Below are positions 7,772-18,111 of a stretch of DNA of 64,000 nucleotides, piece after piece. The notes under the pieces are model-generated. The model saw only the letters and a list, made by a program, of their open reading frames with translations, was not told the DNA's origin and ran no database searches. The number at the start of each line of letters is the position of its first letter. The first letter of the stretch is position 1. The stretch is from Sphingomonas sp. GTDB lineage: Bacteria; Pseudomonadota; Alphaproteobacteria; Sphingomonadales; Sphingomonadaceae. A program made the translations under genes and the position numbers. The stretch spans positions 868,001-932,000 of the forward strand of contig NZ_JAGIAM010000001.1 in NCBI RefSeq assembly GCF_017744835.1, given 5' to 3'.

Positions 7772-10303
7772 ATGGCGTCGCGTTTCAACCCGCTGAAGGC
7801 GGACGCGGCGTGGCAGAAGGCGTGGGACGAACGCCGCACCTTTGCCGCGCGCGATGACAGCCCCAAGCCCAAGAGCTTCGTGCTCGAGATGTTCCCCTAT
7901 CCGTCGGGGCGCATCCACATGGGCCATGTGCGCAACTACACGATGGGCGACGTGCTCGCGCGCTTCCGCCGGATGAAGGGCATGGAAGTGCTGCATCCGA
8001 TGGGCTGGGACGCCTTCGGCATGCCGGCCGAGAATGCGGCGATGGAGAAGAAGGTCCATCCCGGCGCCTGGACGCGGCAGAACATCGCGACGATGAAGGC
8101 GCAACTCAAGCGGCTGGGTTTCGCGCTCGACTGGACGCGCGAGCTCGCCACCTGCGAGCCCGACTATTACGGCCAGGAACAGGCGCTGTTCCTCGACATG
8201 TTCGAGGCGGGGCTGGTCTATCGCAAGGAATCGGCGGTCAACTGGGATCCGGTCGACATGACCGTGCTCGCCAACGAGCAGGTGATCGACGGCCGCGGCT
8301 GGCGATCGGGCGCGCTGGTCGAGCGCAAGAAGCTCAGCCAGTGGTTCCTCAAGATCACCCAGTTCGCCGACGAGCTGCTCGAGGGCGTGCGCGGGCTCGA
8401 GCATTGGCCCGACAAGGTCAAGCTGATGCAGGAGAACTGGATCGGCAAGTCCGAGGGGCTGCAGTTCCGCTTCAAGCTTTCGACAGGCGGCGAAGTCGAG
8501 GTCTTCACCACCCGACCCGACACGATCTTCGGATCGAGCTTCGTTGCGATCGCGGCAGACCATCCGATCGCCCAGGCGCTCGCCGCTGAAAAGCCCGAGG
8601 TCGCCGCCTTCGTCGAGCGCTGCAAGCAGGGCGGCACCACGGCGGCCGAGCTCGAGACGCAGGAGAAGCTGGGTCTCGACACCGGCATTCGCGCGGCACA
8701 TCCCTTTGACTCCAATTGGGATTTGCCGGTCTACATCGCGAATTTCGTGCTGATGGACTATGGCACGGGCGCGGTGTTCGGCGTGCCCGCGCACGACCAG
8801 CGCGATTTCGAGTTCGCGAGCAAATACGGCCTGCCGATCCGTCGCGTCGTCTCCGAAGGCGACAAGACCTCCCCCGAGTTCACCGATTCCGAGGCCTATA
8901 CCGGGCCCGGCACGCTGGTGAACTCGCACTTCCTGGACGGCATGGACGTCCCCGACGCCAAGCGCGAAGTGATCCGCCGCGCCGAGGAAGGCGGCTGGGG
9001 CACCGGCACCACCGTCTGGCGTCTGCGCGACTGGGGCGTGAGCCGTCAGCGCTACTGGGGCACGCCGATCCCGATCATCCACTGCGAAGCCTGCGGGCCG
9101 GTGCCGGTGCCGCGCGACCAGTTGCCCGTGGTGCTGCCCGAGGACGTGAGCTTCGACGTGCCCGGCAACCCGCTCGACCGCCATCCGACGTGGAAGCACG
9201 TCGATTGCCCCAAGTGCGGCGCGGCCGCCCGGCGCGAGACCGACACGCTCGACACCTTCGTCGATTCGTCCTGGTATTTCATCCGCTTCGCCAGCCAGCC
9301 CGCGGACAAGCCGTTCGATAAGGCGGTGGCCGAGCAATGGCTGCCGGTGGGCCAGTACATCGGCGGCGTAGAGCATGCGATCCTGCACCTGCTCTACGCG
9401 CGCTTCTTCACGCGCGCGCTGCAGCACATGGGCAAGCTCGACGTGGCTGAGCCCTTCGCCGGGCTGTTCACCCAGGGCATGGTGACGCACGCCAGCTATT
9501 ACCAGCTGGAGATGCACGAGGGCGTCGAGCGCAAGATCTACTTCGAGCCTTCGCAGATCGCGCGCCGCGGCGACGGCACGGCTTTCCTGCCCGAGACCGG
9601 TGAAGACGTGATCGTCGGCCGCATCGAGAAGATGTCGAAGTCGAAGAAGAACACCGTCGACCCGACCGAGATCGTCGACCAATATGGCGCCGACGCCACC
9701 CGCTGGTTCATGCTCTCCGACAGCCCGCCCGAGCGCGACCTCGAGTGGAGCGAGAGCGGCATCGAAGGCGCCTGGCGCTTCGTGAACCGGCTGTGGCGCC
9801 TGTTCGACGCGCTCGAGGATGGCGAAGGCGAGGACAAGGACCTCGACAAACGGCTGCATCGCACCATCGCAGGCGTGGCCGAGGACATCGAGGGCCTGGC
9901 CTTCAACAAGGCGGTCGCCAAGCTCTACGAAATGGTCAGCGCAGTCGAGAAGGCGCCGGTATCCGCCTCGCGCACCACGGCGATCCGCACGCTCGCGCGG
10001 ATCGTGGCGCCGATGGTGCCGCATATCGCCGAGGAAGCCTGGGCCGGGATGGGCAATCAGGGCCTGATCGCCGACGCGGCCTGGCCCGACGTGGATCCGG
10101 CGCTGCTCGTCGACGATGAAGTGACGATCGCCGTGCAGGTGAATGGCAAGCTGCGCGATACGCTGCTAATGCCCAAAGGCGCGGCCAAGGACGTGGTCGA
10201 GGCGGCGGCACTTGCCTCCGACAAGATCGTTCGGACGCTCGAAGGCAAGCAACCGAAGAAGGTGATCGTCGTGCCCGACCGGCTGGTGAACATCGTCGCA
10301 TGA
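7772..10303 (+). CDS. leuS: Leucyl-tRNA synthetase
   Basis: Charges tRNA-Leu with leucine. The 843-residue class I enzyme has the HIGH motif as HMGH (residues 49-52, in [16 protein letters not shown]), the CP1 editing domain with [10 protein letters not shown], a zinc-ribbon-like CEACGP...CPKCGA insertion, and KMSKS in EKMSKSKKN (about 620). The C-terminal [13 protein letters not shown] is typical. ATG 7772 is preceded by GGACAG. The stop overlaps lptE by ATGA, so leuS-lptE-holA form one coupled operon. Confidence 0.98.
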   Translation: MASRFNPLKADAAWQKAWDERRTFAARDDSPKPKSFVLEMFPYPSGRIHMGHVRNYTMGDVLARFRRMKGMEVLHPMGWDAFGMPAENAAMEKKVHPGAWTRQNIATMKAQLKRLGFALDWTRELATCEPDYYGQEQALFLDMFEAGLVYRKESAVNWDPVDMTVLANEQVIDGRGWRSGALVERKKLSQWFLKITQFADELLEGVRGLEHWPDKVKLMQENWIGKSEGLQFRFKLSTGGEVEVFTTRPDTIFGSSFVAIAADHPIAQALAAEKPEVAAFVERCKQGGTTAAELETQEKLGLDTGIRAAHPFDSNWDLPVYIANFVLMDYGTGAVFGVPAHDQRDFEFASKYGLPIRRVVSEGDKTSPEFTDSEAYTGPGTLVNSHFLDGMDVPDAKREVIRRAEEGGWGTGTTVWRLRDWGVSRQRYWGTPIPIIHCEACGPVPVPRDQLPVVLPEDVSFDVPGNPLDRHPTWKHVDCPKCGAAARRETDTLDTFVDSSWYFIRFASQPADKPFDKAVAEQWLPVGQYIGGVEHAILHLLYARFFTRALQHMGKLDVAEPFAGLFTQGMVTHASYYQLEMHEGVERKIYFEPSQIARRGDGTAFLPETGEDVIVGRIEKMSKSKKNTVDPTEIVDQYGADATRWFMLSDSPPERDLEWSESGIEGAWRFVNRLWRLFDALEDGEGEDKDLDKRLHRTIAGVAEDIEGLAFNKAVAKLYEMVSAVEKAPVSASRTTAIRTLARIVAPMVPHIAEEAWAGMGNQGLIADAAWPDVDPALLVDDEVTIAVQVNGKLRDTLLMPKGAAKDVVEAAALASDKIVRTLEGKQPKKVIVVPDRLVNIVA

Positions 10304-10809
10304 AGCGCTGGGCGCTCCTGCTCGCCGCAGTGGCGCTCTCGGGCTGCGGGCTCAAGCCGCTTTACGGCGGCGGCGCCGCAGGGCCCGTCCGCTCGACCCT
10401 GGCGGCCGTCGAGGTGGCGCCGATACCGGGCCAGTCGGGCTGGCTCGTCGGCAATGCGCTGCGCGACCGGCTCGACGCCGGCAACCAGACTGCGCGCTAC
10501 CGGCTCCAGGTCGAACTCGACGACCAGATCGCGGGCCTCGGCGTGCGCCGCGACGATTCGGTGGCGCGCGAACGCCGGACGCTGCGCGCGCGCTACCAGC
10601 TCGTCGATCTCTCCAGCGGCGCGGTGGTGCTCGACGCGACCGCCGGCTCTGATGCGGGAATCGACGTGGTCGGCAGCGAATATGCGACGATCGCGGCCGA
10701 ACGCAGCGCGCTCGAACGACTCTCGGACATCGTCGCGGATCAGATCGTGGCGCGGGTGGCGCGCTTCGCCCAGTCCGCCCCCACGACCGACGCCACCGGC
10801 GCGCGATGA
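10300..10809 (+). CDS. lptE: LPS-assembly lipoprotein LptE
   Basis: Outer-membrane lipoprotein that plugs the LptD barrel and helps insert lipopolysaccharide. The 169-residue product has a lipobox LSGC (residues 13-16) and the LptE/RlpB hallmark right after it, GLKPLYGGG. The body contains the conserved [13 protein letters not shown] and the late [11 protein letters not shown] helix. It is coupled by ATGA to both leuS (upstream) and holA (downstream), the standard alphaproteobacterial order. Confidence 0.93.
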   Translation: MKRWALLLAAVALSGCGLKPLYGGGAAGPVRSTLAAVEVAPIPGQSGWLVGNALRDRLDAGNQTARYRLQVELDDQIAGLGVRRDDSVARERRTLRARYQLVDLSSGAVVLDATAGSDAGIDVVGSEYATIAAERSALERLSDIVADQIVARVARFAQSAPTTDATGAR

Positions 10810-11825
10810 AGGCGACCGCGGGCCAGATCCGCGCCGCCGTCGACAAGCCCAACCCCGACACGCGCTTCTACCTGTTCCACGGCCCCGACGAGGCAGGCGC
10901 GGCAGAGCTCGCCGAGCGGCTGGCGCGCGCGCTGGGGCCCGATGCCGAGCGCGTCGACATCGACATGAAGGCATTGCGCGAGCAGCCGGGCCGACTGGCG
11001 GACGAGGCGGCGTCGATGTCGCTGTTCGGCGGGGTGCGCCATGTGCGCGTCTCCGCCATAGAGGAAGGCGCGAGCGAGGCCGTGGCGCTGCTGCTCGAGG
11101 CCGAGCGTGCGGGCAATCCGGTCGTGGCGATCGGTCCGGGTCTCAAGGCGAGCGGCAAGCTGGTCAAGGCGGCGATCGCCTCGCCGCGTGCGCTTGCCTT
11201 CGCCTGCTACGTCCCCGAGGGGCTCGACGCCGCCAAGCTCGCCCAAGGCATTGCGCGCGAGCACGGACTGCGGATGGCCAGCGACGTCGCCCAGGCGCTC
11301 GCCAGTGCATCCGGCGGCGACCGCGCGATCCTGACGCGCGAGATCGAGAAGCTGGCGCTCTATCTCGACGCCGCGCCCGACCGCCCGCGCGAGGCCGATG
11401 CCGACGCCTTCGAGGCGATCGGCGCCGACCATGGCGAGGGCGAGCTGTTCCATCTGATCGACGCGATCCTCGACGGGCGGCTCGACGTGGTCGGTGCCGA
11501 GCTCGGCCGGCTGGGAGGCGGCGGATCGGCGATCCCGCTGCTCCGCCAGCTGGTGCGCAAGCTGATGACGCTCGCCGAGCTGCGCGTGGACGTCGACGGC
11601 GGCGCGAACATCGCGCAAACGCTTGAGAAACATCGGGTTTTCTTCAAGGAAAAGCCTGCGATCGAGCGCGCGTTGCGCCGCTGGAATGCTGCCCAGATCG
11701 CGCGCGCGATCGAGAGGGTGCGCGAGACCGAACGCGCGATGATGCACGGCGCGAGCGCGGGCGACGTGCTGGCGGAAGCCGAATGCACCACCCTTGCCCG
11801 CCAGGCAGCGCGGGCGCGGGGCTGA
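10806..11825 (+). CDS. holA: DNA polymerase III delta subunit
   Basis: Clamp-loader wrench subunit that opens the beta sliding clamp. The 339-residue product shows the AAA-like N-terminal fold (TRFYLFHGPDEAGAAELAERL), the arginine-poor ATP-less lid region, and the C-terminal helical collar domain (LLRQLVRKLMTLAELR; KPAIERALRRWN). Start overlaps lptE by four bases. It converges on parB with 48 bases between stops; that gap holds a short AGCGC/GCGCT inverted repeat but no clear terminator. Confidence 0.93.
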   Translation: MKATAGQIRAAVDKPNPDTRFYLFHGPDEAGAAELAERLARALGPDAERVDIDMKALREQPGRLADEAASMSLFGGVRHVRVSAIEEGASEAVALLLEAERAGNPVVAIGPGLKASGKLVKAAIASPRALAFACYVPEGLDAAKLAQGIAREHGLRMASDVAQALASASGGDRAILTREIEKLALYLDAAPDRPREADADAFEAIGADHGEGELFHLIDAILDGRLDVVGAELGRLGGGGSAIPLLRQLVRKLMTLAELRVDVDGGANIAQTLEKHRVFFKEKPAIERALRRWNAAQIARAIERVRETERAMMHGASAGDVLAEAECTTLARQAARARG

Positions 11826-11873
11826 GCGCGAAGCGTTCTCGAGACTTTCTTCTGAAAAGCGCTGGCTGCGGCG

Positions 11874-12776
11874 CTAGATGCGTTCGCCGCTCAGGCGCTG
11901 GCAGACCATGTCGAGCTGGTCGAGCGTCGAATAGGACAGAGTCAGCGTGCCACCCTTGCCGGCATGCGCGATGCGGACGTTGAGGCCGAGCACGTCGCCG
12001 AGCTGGCGCTCGAGCGCGGCGATGTCGGCGTTGCGGTCGGGCGCCTCGCCGCCCTTGCGCCGTGCCGATTCGGGCTTGGCCTCGCGGGCGAGCTTCTCGG
12101 CCTCGCGGACCGACAGTCCCTTGGCGGCGATCTCGCGCGCGAGCCGCTCGGCATCGGGGATGCCGACCAGCGCGCGGGCATGGCCCATCTCGATCGCGCC
12201 CTCGACCACCATCTGGCGGACGGTCTGGGGCAGCTCGAGCAGACGGAGCAGGTTCGCGACGTGGCTGCGCGACTTGTGGACGAGCCGCGCCAGCGCCTCC
12301 TGCGTGTGGCCGAACTCGCCGATCAGCCGCGCATAGGCCTCGGCCTCTTCGATCGCGTTGAGGTCCTGGCGCTGGATATTCTCGACCAGCGCGATTTCCA
12401 TCGTCTCGGCGTCGGTGAGCTCGCGGACGATGACGGGGACTTCGTGGAGCCGCGCGCGCTGCGCCGCGCGCCAGCGGCGCTCGCCGGCGACGATCTGGTA
12501 GCTGTGGCCGTGCGGGCGCACGACGATCGGCTGGATCAGCCCGCGCGCGGCGATCGACTGCGCCAGGTCGTCCAGTGCCGCTTCGTCGAAATGCCGGCGC
12601 GGCTGGCCCGGGTGCGGCGCCATCGCGCTGACCGGGAGCATGCGGACGCCGGCCTGGCTGCCGCCCTCGGACGTGCCGGCGACGGGCGCCTCGGCAACAT
12701 TGTCGCCGAGCAGGGCACTGAGGCCGCGGCCGAGGCCGGGACGGGGCTTGCGGGGAGCAGCGGCTGAGTCGGTCAT
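11874..12776 (-). CDS. parB: Chromosome-partitioning protein ParB
   Basis: Centromere-binding CTPase clamp that loads at parS and spreads, with ParA driving origin segregation. The 300-residue product has RPGLGRGLSALLG at the N-terminus, the CTP-binding motif GERRWRAAQ, ENIQRQDLNAIEEAEAY, a helix-turn-helix (HTQEALARLVHKSRSHVANLLRLL) and the C-terminal dimer domain. It overlaps parA by four bases. Three parS-like palindromes lie 0.8-3.3 kb away, inside or beside the adjacent genes. Confidence 0.97.
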   Translation of the reverse strand: MTDSAAAPRKPRPGLGRGLSALLGDNVAEAPVAGTSEGGSQAGVRMLPVSAMAPHPGQPRRHFDEAALDDLAQSIAARGLIQPIVVRPHGHSYQIVAGERRWRAAQRARLHEVPVIVRELTDAETMEIALVENIQRQDLNAIEEAEAYARLIGEFGHTQEALARLVHKSRSHVANLLRLLELPQTVRQMVVEGAIEMGHARALVGIPDAERLAREIAAKGLSVREAEKLAREAKPESARRKGGEAPDRNADIAALERQLGDVLGLNVRIAHAGKGGTLTLSYSTLDQLDMVCQRLSGERI

Positions 12777-13555
12777 GCGGCCTTCTTGAGCTTGGGCAGG
12801 CGGTCGATCACTTCGCGGGCGAGCGCGATATAGGCTTCGGAGCCGGCGCAGCGATAATCATAGATCAGCGCGGGCACGCCGTGGCTCGGCGCCTCGGAAA
12901 GGCGGACGTTGCGCGGGATCACCGTGTCGAACACCACCGGCCCGAGCACGGCGCGGACGTCGTCGGCGACCTGATCGGTGAGGCGGTTGCGGCGATCGTA
13001 CATGGTCAGCGCGACGCCGAGGATCGACAGGCCGGGGTTGAAGCGACTGCGGATGCGCTCGACCGTGCTGAGCAGCTGGCTGAGCCCCTCGAGCGCGAAG
13101 AACTCGCACTGGAGCGGGACGAGCAGCGCGTGGGCGGCGACCATCGCGTTGATCGTGAGCAGGCCGAGCGACGGCGGGCAGTCGATCAACGCGACGTCCC
13201 AGCGATCACTGGCGTGGCGGGCGAGCGCGCTGTCGAGGCGGTGGGTGCGCGCGTCGAACTCGATCAGCTCGATCTCGGCGCCCGACAGGTCCTGCGTCGC
13301 AGGGACGACGTCGAGGCCGGGGACGCGCGTGGATACCACCACTTCCTCGAGCTGCACGTCACCGACGAGCAAGTCGTAAGAGGAGCGCTCGCGCTCGGCG
13401 CGGCCGATGCCGAGCCCGGTCGAGGCATTGCCCTGCGGGTCGAGGTCGATGAGCAGCACGCGCTTGCCGGTGGCGGCGAGCGCAGTGCCGATGTTGATGG
13501 CAGTGGTGGTCTTGCCCACCCCGCCCTTCTGGTTGGCGATCGCTATGCAGATCAT
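12773..13555 (-). CDS. parA: Chromosome-partitioning ATPase ParA (Soj)
   Basis: Walker-type ATPase that forms a nucleoid-bound gradient followed by ParB-parS. The 260-residue product begins [20 protein letters not shown], which is the deviant Walker A (residues 8-17), then LLIDLDPQGNASTGLG and ALIDCPPSLGLLT. The start ATG at 13555 is unambiguous because the Walker motif follows at once. It overlaps rsmG upstream and parB downstream by four bases each. Confidence 0.97.
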   Translation of the reverse strand: MICIAIANQKGGVGKTTTAINIGTALAATGKRVLLIDLDPQGNASTGLGIGRAERERSSYDLLVGDVQLEEVVVSTRVPGLDVVPATQDLSGAEIELIEFDARTHRLDSALARHASDRWDVALIDCPPSLGLLTINAMVAAHALLVPLQCEFFALEGLSQLLSTVERIRSRFNPGLSILGVALTMYDRRNRLTDQVADDVRAVLGPVVFDTVIPRNVRLSEAPSHGVPALIYDYRCAGSEAYIALAREVIDRLPKLKKAA

Positions 13556-14175
13556 CTGGGCCGGACCCCCCGCGCTACGACGATGCCGGATTCCGGCTGG
13601 GTGATGCTTGGTTCCACGTGGAACACACCTTGCCATTTCGCTTGCGCCGCTTCCACCTCCGATTGCGCGTTGCGGCCCTTGGGAAGCAGCCAGACTGTGG
13701 ATGAATCGGTGCAATGTTCTGTGGATGCGAGCAGCTGCGACAGCTCGGCGACCGCCCGGGCCGAGATCACGGCGGCGCGGTTGAGCGGCTTGTAGGTCTC
13801 GATTCGCGATTCCTGGACGGTGACGCGACTGGCGAGCCCGAGTTCGGCAGCCGTGCGCCGGAGGAAGTCGGCACGTTTGGCGCGGGGTTCGACGAGCACC
13901 ACCGGGCGCTCGACGATGATACCGACGACAATGCCGGGGAGGCCGGCGCCTGAGCCGACATCGACCCAGGCACCCCGCCCCGCGCCTTCGGCCAGCGGAA
14001 CGAGCTGCGCCGAGTCGAGCAGGTGTCTGGTCCAGATCGTGTCGAAGGTCGACGCGGCGATCAGGTTCTGACGCTGTGATTCGACTTGGAGTAGATCGGC
14101 GTAGCGCGCGATCAGCGTTTCACGTGAAACACCGAAGCGATCGCGGATCCGAGCGCGGGCTTCGTCCTCGGTCAA
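13552..14175 (-). CDS. rsmG: 16S rRNA (guanine-N7)-methyltransferase RsmG (GidB)
   Basis: SAM-dependent enzyme that methylates G527 of 16S rRNA. The 207-residue product has the SAM loop [16 protein letters not shown], followed by [21 protein letters not shown] and [14 protein letters not shown] chose a TTG start at 14175: GGAGG stands eight bases upstream and the TTGA overlaps the mnmG stop by four bases. The coding sequence contains one parS-like palindrome at 14116-14131; another lies at 13610-13625 near the 3' end. Confidence 0.93.
   Translation of the reverse strand: MTEDEARARIRDRFGVSRETLIARYADLLQVESQRQNLIAASTFDTIWTRHLLDSAQLVPLAEGAGRGAWVDVGSGAGLPGIVVGIIVERPVVLVEPRAKRADFLRRTAAELGLASRVTVQESRIETYKPLNRAAVISARAVAELSQLLASTEHCTDSSTVWLLPKGRNAQSEVEAAQAKWQGVFHVEPSITQPESGIVVARGVRPR
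13610..13625. promoter_or_regulatory. parS-like site 1 (within rsmG)
   Basis: The 14-bp perfect palindrome GTTCCACGTGGAAC (13611-13624) differs from the near-universal ParB box GTTTCACGTGAAAC by one symmetrical change per arm. It lies inside rsmG, about 55 bases beyond the parA start and 0.8 kb from parB. The same variant occurs again at 16044. Confidence 0.8.
14116..14131. promoter_or_regulatory. parS-like site 2 (consensus ParB box, within rsmG)
   Basis: CGTTTCACGTGAAACA matches 15 of 16 bases of the consensus parS TGTTTCACGTGAAACA; the inner 14 bp are a perfect palindrome. It is embedded near the 5' end of rsmG. Its occurrence beside parAB and about 8.7 kb from the presumed origin fits parS positions in other alphaproteobacteria. 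Confidence 0.9.
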
Positions 14176-16004
14176 GCGGCCGACCTCCGGGCATGGAGAA
14201 GGATCGCGGAAAGCGCCGCGGGAGTAATGCCACGGATGCGCGAGGCGGCACCGATGGTCTCGGGACGCGCGGCGGCAAGGCGTTCCACCATTTCGTTGGA
14301 GAGGCCGGGGACCGCGGCGAAGTCGAGGTCGGCGCGGAGGCGGACATTGTCGTTCGCGCGGAGCTGGGCGACCTCGGCCTCCTGCCGTTCGAGATAGGGC
14401 GCATAACGCGCGTCCTCGACGAACTCGGCGAGCAGCTCGGGGTCGGTGTCCAGGACATCGGAGACATGCGAGAGCTCGACCGTAGGAAAGCGCAGCCACT
14501 CCCTGGCGCTGCGCCGGCCGCCGTCGAGCGCGACCGGGGCACCCTTGTCACGGAGCTGGCTGGCGGTGTGCAGCGTCGCGAAATGGCGTTCGAGCTTGTC
14601 GCGCTCCTCTGCACGCCATTGCATGCGGGCGATCCGATCGGGCCCGAGGCAATCGAGGCGTTCTGCGGTTCGCCCGAGCCGGGTCTCGGCATTGTCGGCG
14701 CGCAGGCGCAGGCGGAACTCGGCGCGGGCGGTGAGCATGCGATAGGGTTCGGTGACGCCCTGGAGCACGAGATCGTCGATCATCACGCCGAGATAGCTTT
14801 CGGCGCGGTCGAGCACCAACGCCTCGCGGCCGCACGCATGCGCCGCGGCGTTGATCCCAGCGACCAGCCCCTGCCCCGCCGCTTCCTCATAGCCCGTTGT
14901 GCCGTTGATCTGCCCAGCGAAGAACAGCCCTGGAATTGCCGGGAGCGCAAGCGTCGATTCGAGCGCACGCGGATCGATATAGTCATACTCGACCGCATAG
15001 CCGGGGGTAACGATGCGGCAGCGCTCGAGCCCCGGGACCGAGGCGACCATCGCCTCCTGCACATCGACGGGCAGCGAGGTCGACATGCCGTTGGGATAGA
15101 TCAGATGCGTTCCGAGCCCTTCGGGCTCGAGGAAGATCTGGTGGCCGTCGCGATCACCGAAGCGATGGATCTTGTCCTCGATCGACGGACAATAGCGCGG
15201 CCCCTGCGCATCGATCGCGCCGGTGAACAGCGGCGAGCGGTCGAGCCCCGCGCGGATCGCATCGTGCGTCGCCGAGGTGGTGCGCGTCACGCCGCAATGG
15301 AGCTGCGGCAGCGCGCGTCCACGAGTCATCGGCGACATGGTCCAGGGCTCGTCGTCGGACGGCTGCTCGGCGATGCGCGCCCAGTCGATCGTCCGCCCGT
15401 CGAGCCGCGGCGGCGTTCCGGTCTTGAGCCGAGCCATCGGCAGCGACAGCGCGCGCAGCTGCTCGGCAAGGCGCGTCGCCGCCGCCTCATCGATGCGCCC
15501 GCCGTCGAGCCGTTCTTCGCCGCGGAAGATCCGGCCGCCGAGGAAGGTCCCCGTTGCCAGCACTACTGCGCGGGCGCCGAGCAGCGCACCGTCGGCAAGC
15601 CGCACCCCCGCTACGCGTCCGCCGTCGAGTTCGAGCGCTTCGGCCTCGCCGCCAATCAATTCCAGATTTGCCTGCGCGGCGAGCATCGCCTGGATTGCCG
15701 ATGCGTAGCGCGTGCGGTCGGCCTGGACACGCGGCCCCTGCACGGCAGTGCCCTTGCTGCGATTGAGCATGCGGTAATGAATGCCGGCGGCATCGGCAGC
15801 GCGTGCGATCAGCCCGTCGAAGGCATCGACTTCGCGCACCAGATGTCCCTTGCCTAGTCCGCCGATCGCCGGATTGCACGACATGGCGCCCAGCTTAGCC
15901 AGGTCGAAGCTCAGCAACGCCGTGCGCGCGCCGCGCCGCGCAGCCGCAGCCGCAGCTTCGGTGCCCGCATGGCCCCCGCCGATCACGATCACGTCGAATT
16001 GCAT
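14172..16004 (-). CDS. mnmG: tRNA uridine-5-carboxymethylaminomethyl modification enzyme MnmG (GidA)
   Basis: FAD-dependent partner of MnmE that modifies the wobble uridine U34 in several tRNAs. The 610-residue product opens with the dinucleotide fold [20 protein letters not shown], then [21 protein letters not shown] (MnmG signature), [10 protein letters not shown], and ends with the helical tRNA-binding domain ([19 protein letters not shown]). ATG at 16004 is set by the nucleotide-binding motif. It is 56 bases downstream of mnmE, and a parS-like palindrome fills that gap. Confidence 0.97.
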   Translation of the reverse strand: MQFDVIVIGGGHAGTEAAAAAARRGARTALLSFDLAKLGAMSCNPAIGGLGKGHLVREVDAFDGLIARAADAAGIHYRMLNRSKGTAVQGPRVQADRTRYASAIQAMLAAQANLELIGGEAEALELDGGRVAGVRLADGALLGARAVVLATGTFLGGRIFRGEERLDGGRIDEAAATRLAEQLRALSLPMARLKTGTPPRLDGRTIDWARIAEQPSDDEPWTMSPMTRGRALPQLHCGVTRTTSATHDAIRAGLDRSPLFTGAIDAQGPRYCPSIEDKIHRFGDRDGHQIFLEPEGLGTHLIYPNGMSTSLPVDVQEAMVASVPGLERCRIVTPGYAVEYDYIDPRALESTLALPAIPGLFFAGQINGTTGYEEAAGQGLVAGINAAAHACGREALVLDRAESYLGVMIDDLVLQGVTEPYRMLTARAEFRLRLRADNAETRLGRTAERLDCLGPDRIARMQWRAEERDKLERHFATLHTASQLRDKGAPVALDGGRRSAREWLRFPTVELSHVSDVLDTDPELLAEFVEDARYAPYLERQEAEVAQLRANDNVRLRADLDFAAVPGLSNEMVERLAAARPETIGAASRIRGITPAALSAILLHARRSAA

Positions 16005-16043
16005 GGCTCTGCAGCTAGGGATTGTGGCGCCGAAGGTCAAAAG

Positions 16044-16059
16044 CGTTCCACGTGGAACA
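16044..16059. promoter_or_regulatory. parS-like site 3 (mnmE-mnmG gap)
   Basis: The 14-bp palindrome GTTCCACGTGGAAC recurs at 16045-16058, in the 56-bp gap between the mnmE stop and mnmG start. This is the only one of the three sites outside a coding region, which argues that the motif is selected for itself rather than for protein sequence. Confidence 0.8.
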
Positions 16060-16060
16060 A

Positions 16061-17350
16061 TCATTTTCCGATGCAGAATCGGCCGAACAGAGCGTCGAGC
16101 ATCGCTTCGACGCCGGCACGTCCGGTGATAGCGTCGAAGGCGATACGCGCGCTGCGCAACTCCTCGGCGAAAAGCAGCAGGTCCGCCTGACCGCCGGCCC
16201 GACGCAACGCCCCCGCCGCATCGAGACAGAGGCCACGTTGGCGCTGGTTGAGCGCAACCATGTCCGGGGGCGGCAACAGGGTCGCGGCTAGCCGGGCGAG
16301 CCGCTCCCACAGCGCCTCGATTCCTTCGCCGGTCAGCGCGGAGAGCGACAGGTCCTTGCCCTCCCCCTTGGCCCGTCCCATCTCGTCGGCCCGGGCATGA
16401 ATCCACAAGCACGCCGGATGCTCCGGCGGCGGCGCGTCGTCGAGCCACAGCAAAATGTCGGCGGACGCGAGCGCGTCGCGCGCTCGTGCGATACCGATCT
16501 CCTCGATCGTGTCGCCCGGGGCTTCGTTGAGTCCCGCGGTATCGACGAACAGCCAGGCAACCCCGCCGCGCATCACCGGCGCCTCGATCCGGTCGCGCGT
16601 CGTGCCCGCAATGGCAGACACGATCGCCGCGTCACGCCCGACGAGCGTATTGAGCAAGGTCGACTTGCCGGCATTGGGGGGGCCGGCGAGCACCACGCGC
16701 AAGCCGTCGCGCAGCCGCTCGACCGCCGGCCGTGCGGCTACCGCGTCGACGTCGTCCGCCAGAGCCGTCGCCGCGCGCCGCAATTCCGGCAACGGATCGG
16801 CGAACCCAGCGACATCGTCCTCGTCGCTGTGATCGAGCAGCGCCTCGGCATGCGCGGCGAGCGCGAGCAACCGCGCTTCCCAGCGCTCGACTTCGCGCCG
16901 CACCGCGCCTTCCGCCGACCGCATCGCAACGCGGCGCTGGGCTTCTGTCTCGGCGGCGAGCAAGTCGCCCAGCCCTTCCGCCTCGCTCAGATCGAGCCGG
17001 CCGTTCGACAGCGCGCGCCGCGTGAACTCACCGGGTTCGGCAGGGCGCAGCCCTTCGAGCCCAGCCAGCACCGCCTCGACCGCACGCACGACGGCCCGTC
17101 CACCGTGGAGATGCAGCTCGGCGAGATCCTCGCCCGTCGCGCTCCGCGGACCCGGAAAGACAAGCACCAGGGCACGATCGAGCAGTTCGCCGCTTGCGGG
17201 ATCGCGGAGCGCGCGCAGCGCCGCACGCCGCGGCTCGGGCAGCGTGCCACTCAGAGCCTCCGCTGCGGCGAAGGCGCTGCTGCCGCTCAGCCGCAACACC
17301 GCGATCGCCGCGGGAGGCGCGCCGCTCGATACCGCGAAAATCGTATCCAT
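16061..17350 (-). CDS. mnmE: tRNA modification GTPase MnmE (TrmE)
   Basis: GTPase that works with MnmG on wobble uridines. The 429-residue product has the N-terminal tetrahydrofolate-binding domain ([20 protein letters not shown]), [11 protein letters not shown], the G1 loop [12 protein letters not shown] (about residue 220), AGTTRD (G2), DTAGLNEA (G3), and the C-terminal CIGK that carries the catalytic cysteine. Length is slightly shorter than the E. coli enzyme (454). It lies three bases downstream of the DUF6489 gene, so both likely share a promoter. Confidence 0.97.
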   Translation of the reverse strand: MDTIFAVSSGAPPAAIAVLRLSGSSAFAAAEALSGTLPEPRRAALRALRDPASGELLDRALVLVFPGPRSATGEDLAELHLHGGRAVVRAVEAVLAGLEGLRPAEPGEFTRRALSNGRLDLSEAEGLGDLLAAETEAQRRVAMRSAEGAVRREVERWEARLLALAAHAEALLDHSDEDDVAGFADPLPELRRAATALADDVDAVAARPAVERLRDGLRVVLAGPPNAGKSTLLNTLVGRDAAIVSAIAGTTRDRIEAPVMRGGVAWLFVDTAGLNEAPGDTIEEIGIARARDALASADILLWLDDAPPPEHPACLWIHARADEMGRAKGEGKDLSLSALTGEGIEALWERLARLAATLLPPPDMVALNQRQRGLCLDAAGALRRAGGQADLLLFAEELRSARIAFDAITGRAGVEAMLDALFGRFCIGK

Positions 17351-17352
17351 GC

Positions 17353-17589
17353 TCAGCCGGCCTTGTTCGAGCTCCCGCCTTCGAACAGTCCCCGCCAGAA
17401 ATTCATTCCCGCCTCGCCCATCGGCGCCCAGCTGCGCATCATTGCCTCGAATGCCTCAGGATTCACTTGTTTATCAATGGCTTCTGTCATCATTGCGACA
17501 TAGCGCTCGTGCACCGGGGAGAGATCCGGCAGCCCCATGGCGCGGCGCGCCTCCTCAGGCGTGCACTCGACTTCGACATTGATCTTCAT
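17353..17589 (-). CDS. DUF6489-family small protein
   Basis: A 78-residue protein, MKINVEVECTPEEARRAMGL..., resembling the DUF6489 family that is typical of sphingomonads; function unknown. It is probably mostly helical and soluble, with no signal or membrane segment. The stop is three bases before the mnmE start, so it is likely the first gene of an mnmE-mnmG-rsmG-parA-parB transcript. It diverges from the ogt-type gene across only 42 bases. Confidence 0.75.
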   Translation of the reverse strand: MKINVEVECTPEEARRAMGLPDLSPVHERYVAMMTEAIDKQVNPEAFEAMMRSWAPMGEAGMNFWRGLFEGGSSNKAG

Positions 17590-17631
17590 CGGGCTCTTCT
17601 CCGCTTGAGCGCATCGCGCTAGCCTTCGGCC

Positions 17632-18111
17632 ATGTATGCGCGCGACCACGCCCTGATCGCAACGCCTGTCGGTCCGCTGCGGATCGAAGGCGACGATGCG
17701 CAGGTCACCGGCCTGTGGATCGGAGGCGAGGGACAGGCACAGGCCGGCAGCGCCACTGCGGTGCGCCTTGCCGCCGAGCAGCTCGGCCAATGGTTCGCCG
17801 GCGAGCGGCGCGACTTCGATCTTCCGCTCGCCCCCGCCGGCACGCCGCGCGGGGAAGCGCTTCGTGCAGGCCTGGTCGCCGTTCCCTATGGCGAGACGCT
17901 CAGCTATGGCGCGCTCGCCGAGCAGCTTGGCTCGAGCGCACGCGCAATCGGCCAGCTCTGCGCGCGCAACCCCTTCCCCATCGTCGTGCCGTGCCACCGC
18001 GTGCTCGCCGGCGGGGGCAGGCTGGGCCATTATTCGGCGGGCGAAGGGCCCGCCACCAAATCCTGGCTGCTCGAGCACGAGCGCCGCCATTCGGGAAGGA
18101 CATTGCTATGA
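17632..18111 (+). CDS. ogt: Methylated-DNA-[protein]-cysteine S-methyltransferase
   Basis: Suicide enzyme that removes alkyl groups from O6-alkylguanine. The 159-residue product has the catalytic signature IVVPCHRVLAGGGRLGHYS with the acceptor Cys at about residue 121, preceded by the helix-turn-helix (YGALAEQLGSSARAIGQLC) including the arginine-finger region. It matches short Ogt/MGMT proteins rather than Ada. It overlaps the following dienelactone hydrolase by ATGA. Confidence 0.93.
   Translation: MYARDHALIATPVGPLRIEGDDAQVTGLWIGGEGQAQAGSATAVRLAAEQLGQWFAGERRDFDLPLAPAGTPRGEALRAGLVAVPYGETLSYGALAEQLGSSARAIGQLCARNPFPIVVPCHRVLAGGGRLGHYSAGEGPATKSWLLEHERRHSGRTLL

Noticed and set aside
7292..10024. 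A 910-codon open frame on the minus strand
   Set aside because: It is antisense to leuS, whose motifs are complete. The product is an Arg/His/Asp-rich artefact typical of GC-rich reverse frames, with no domain.
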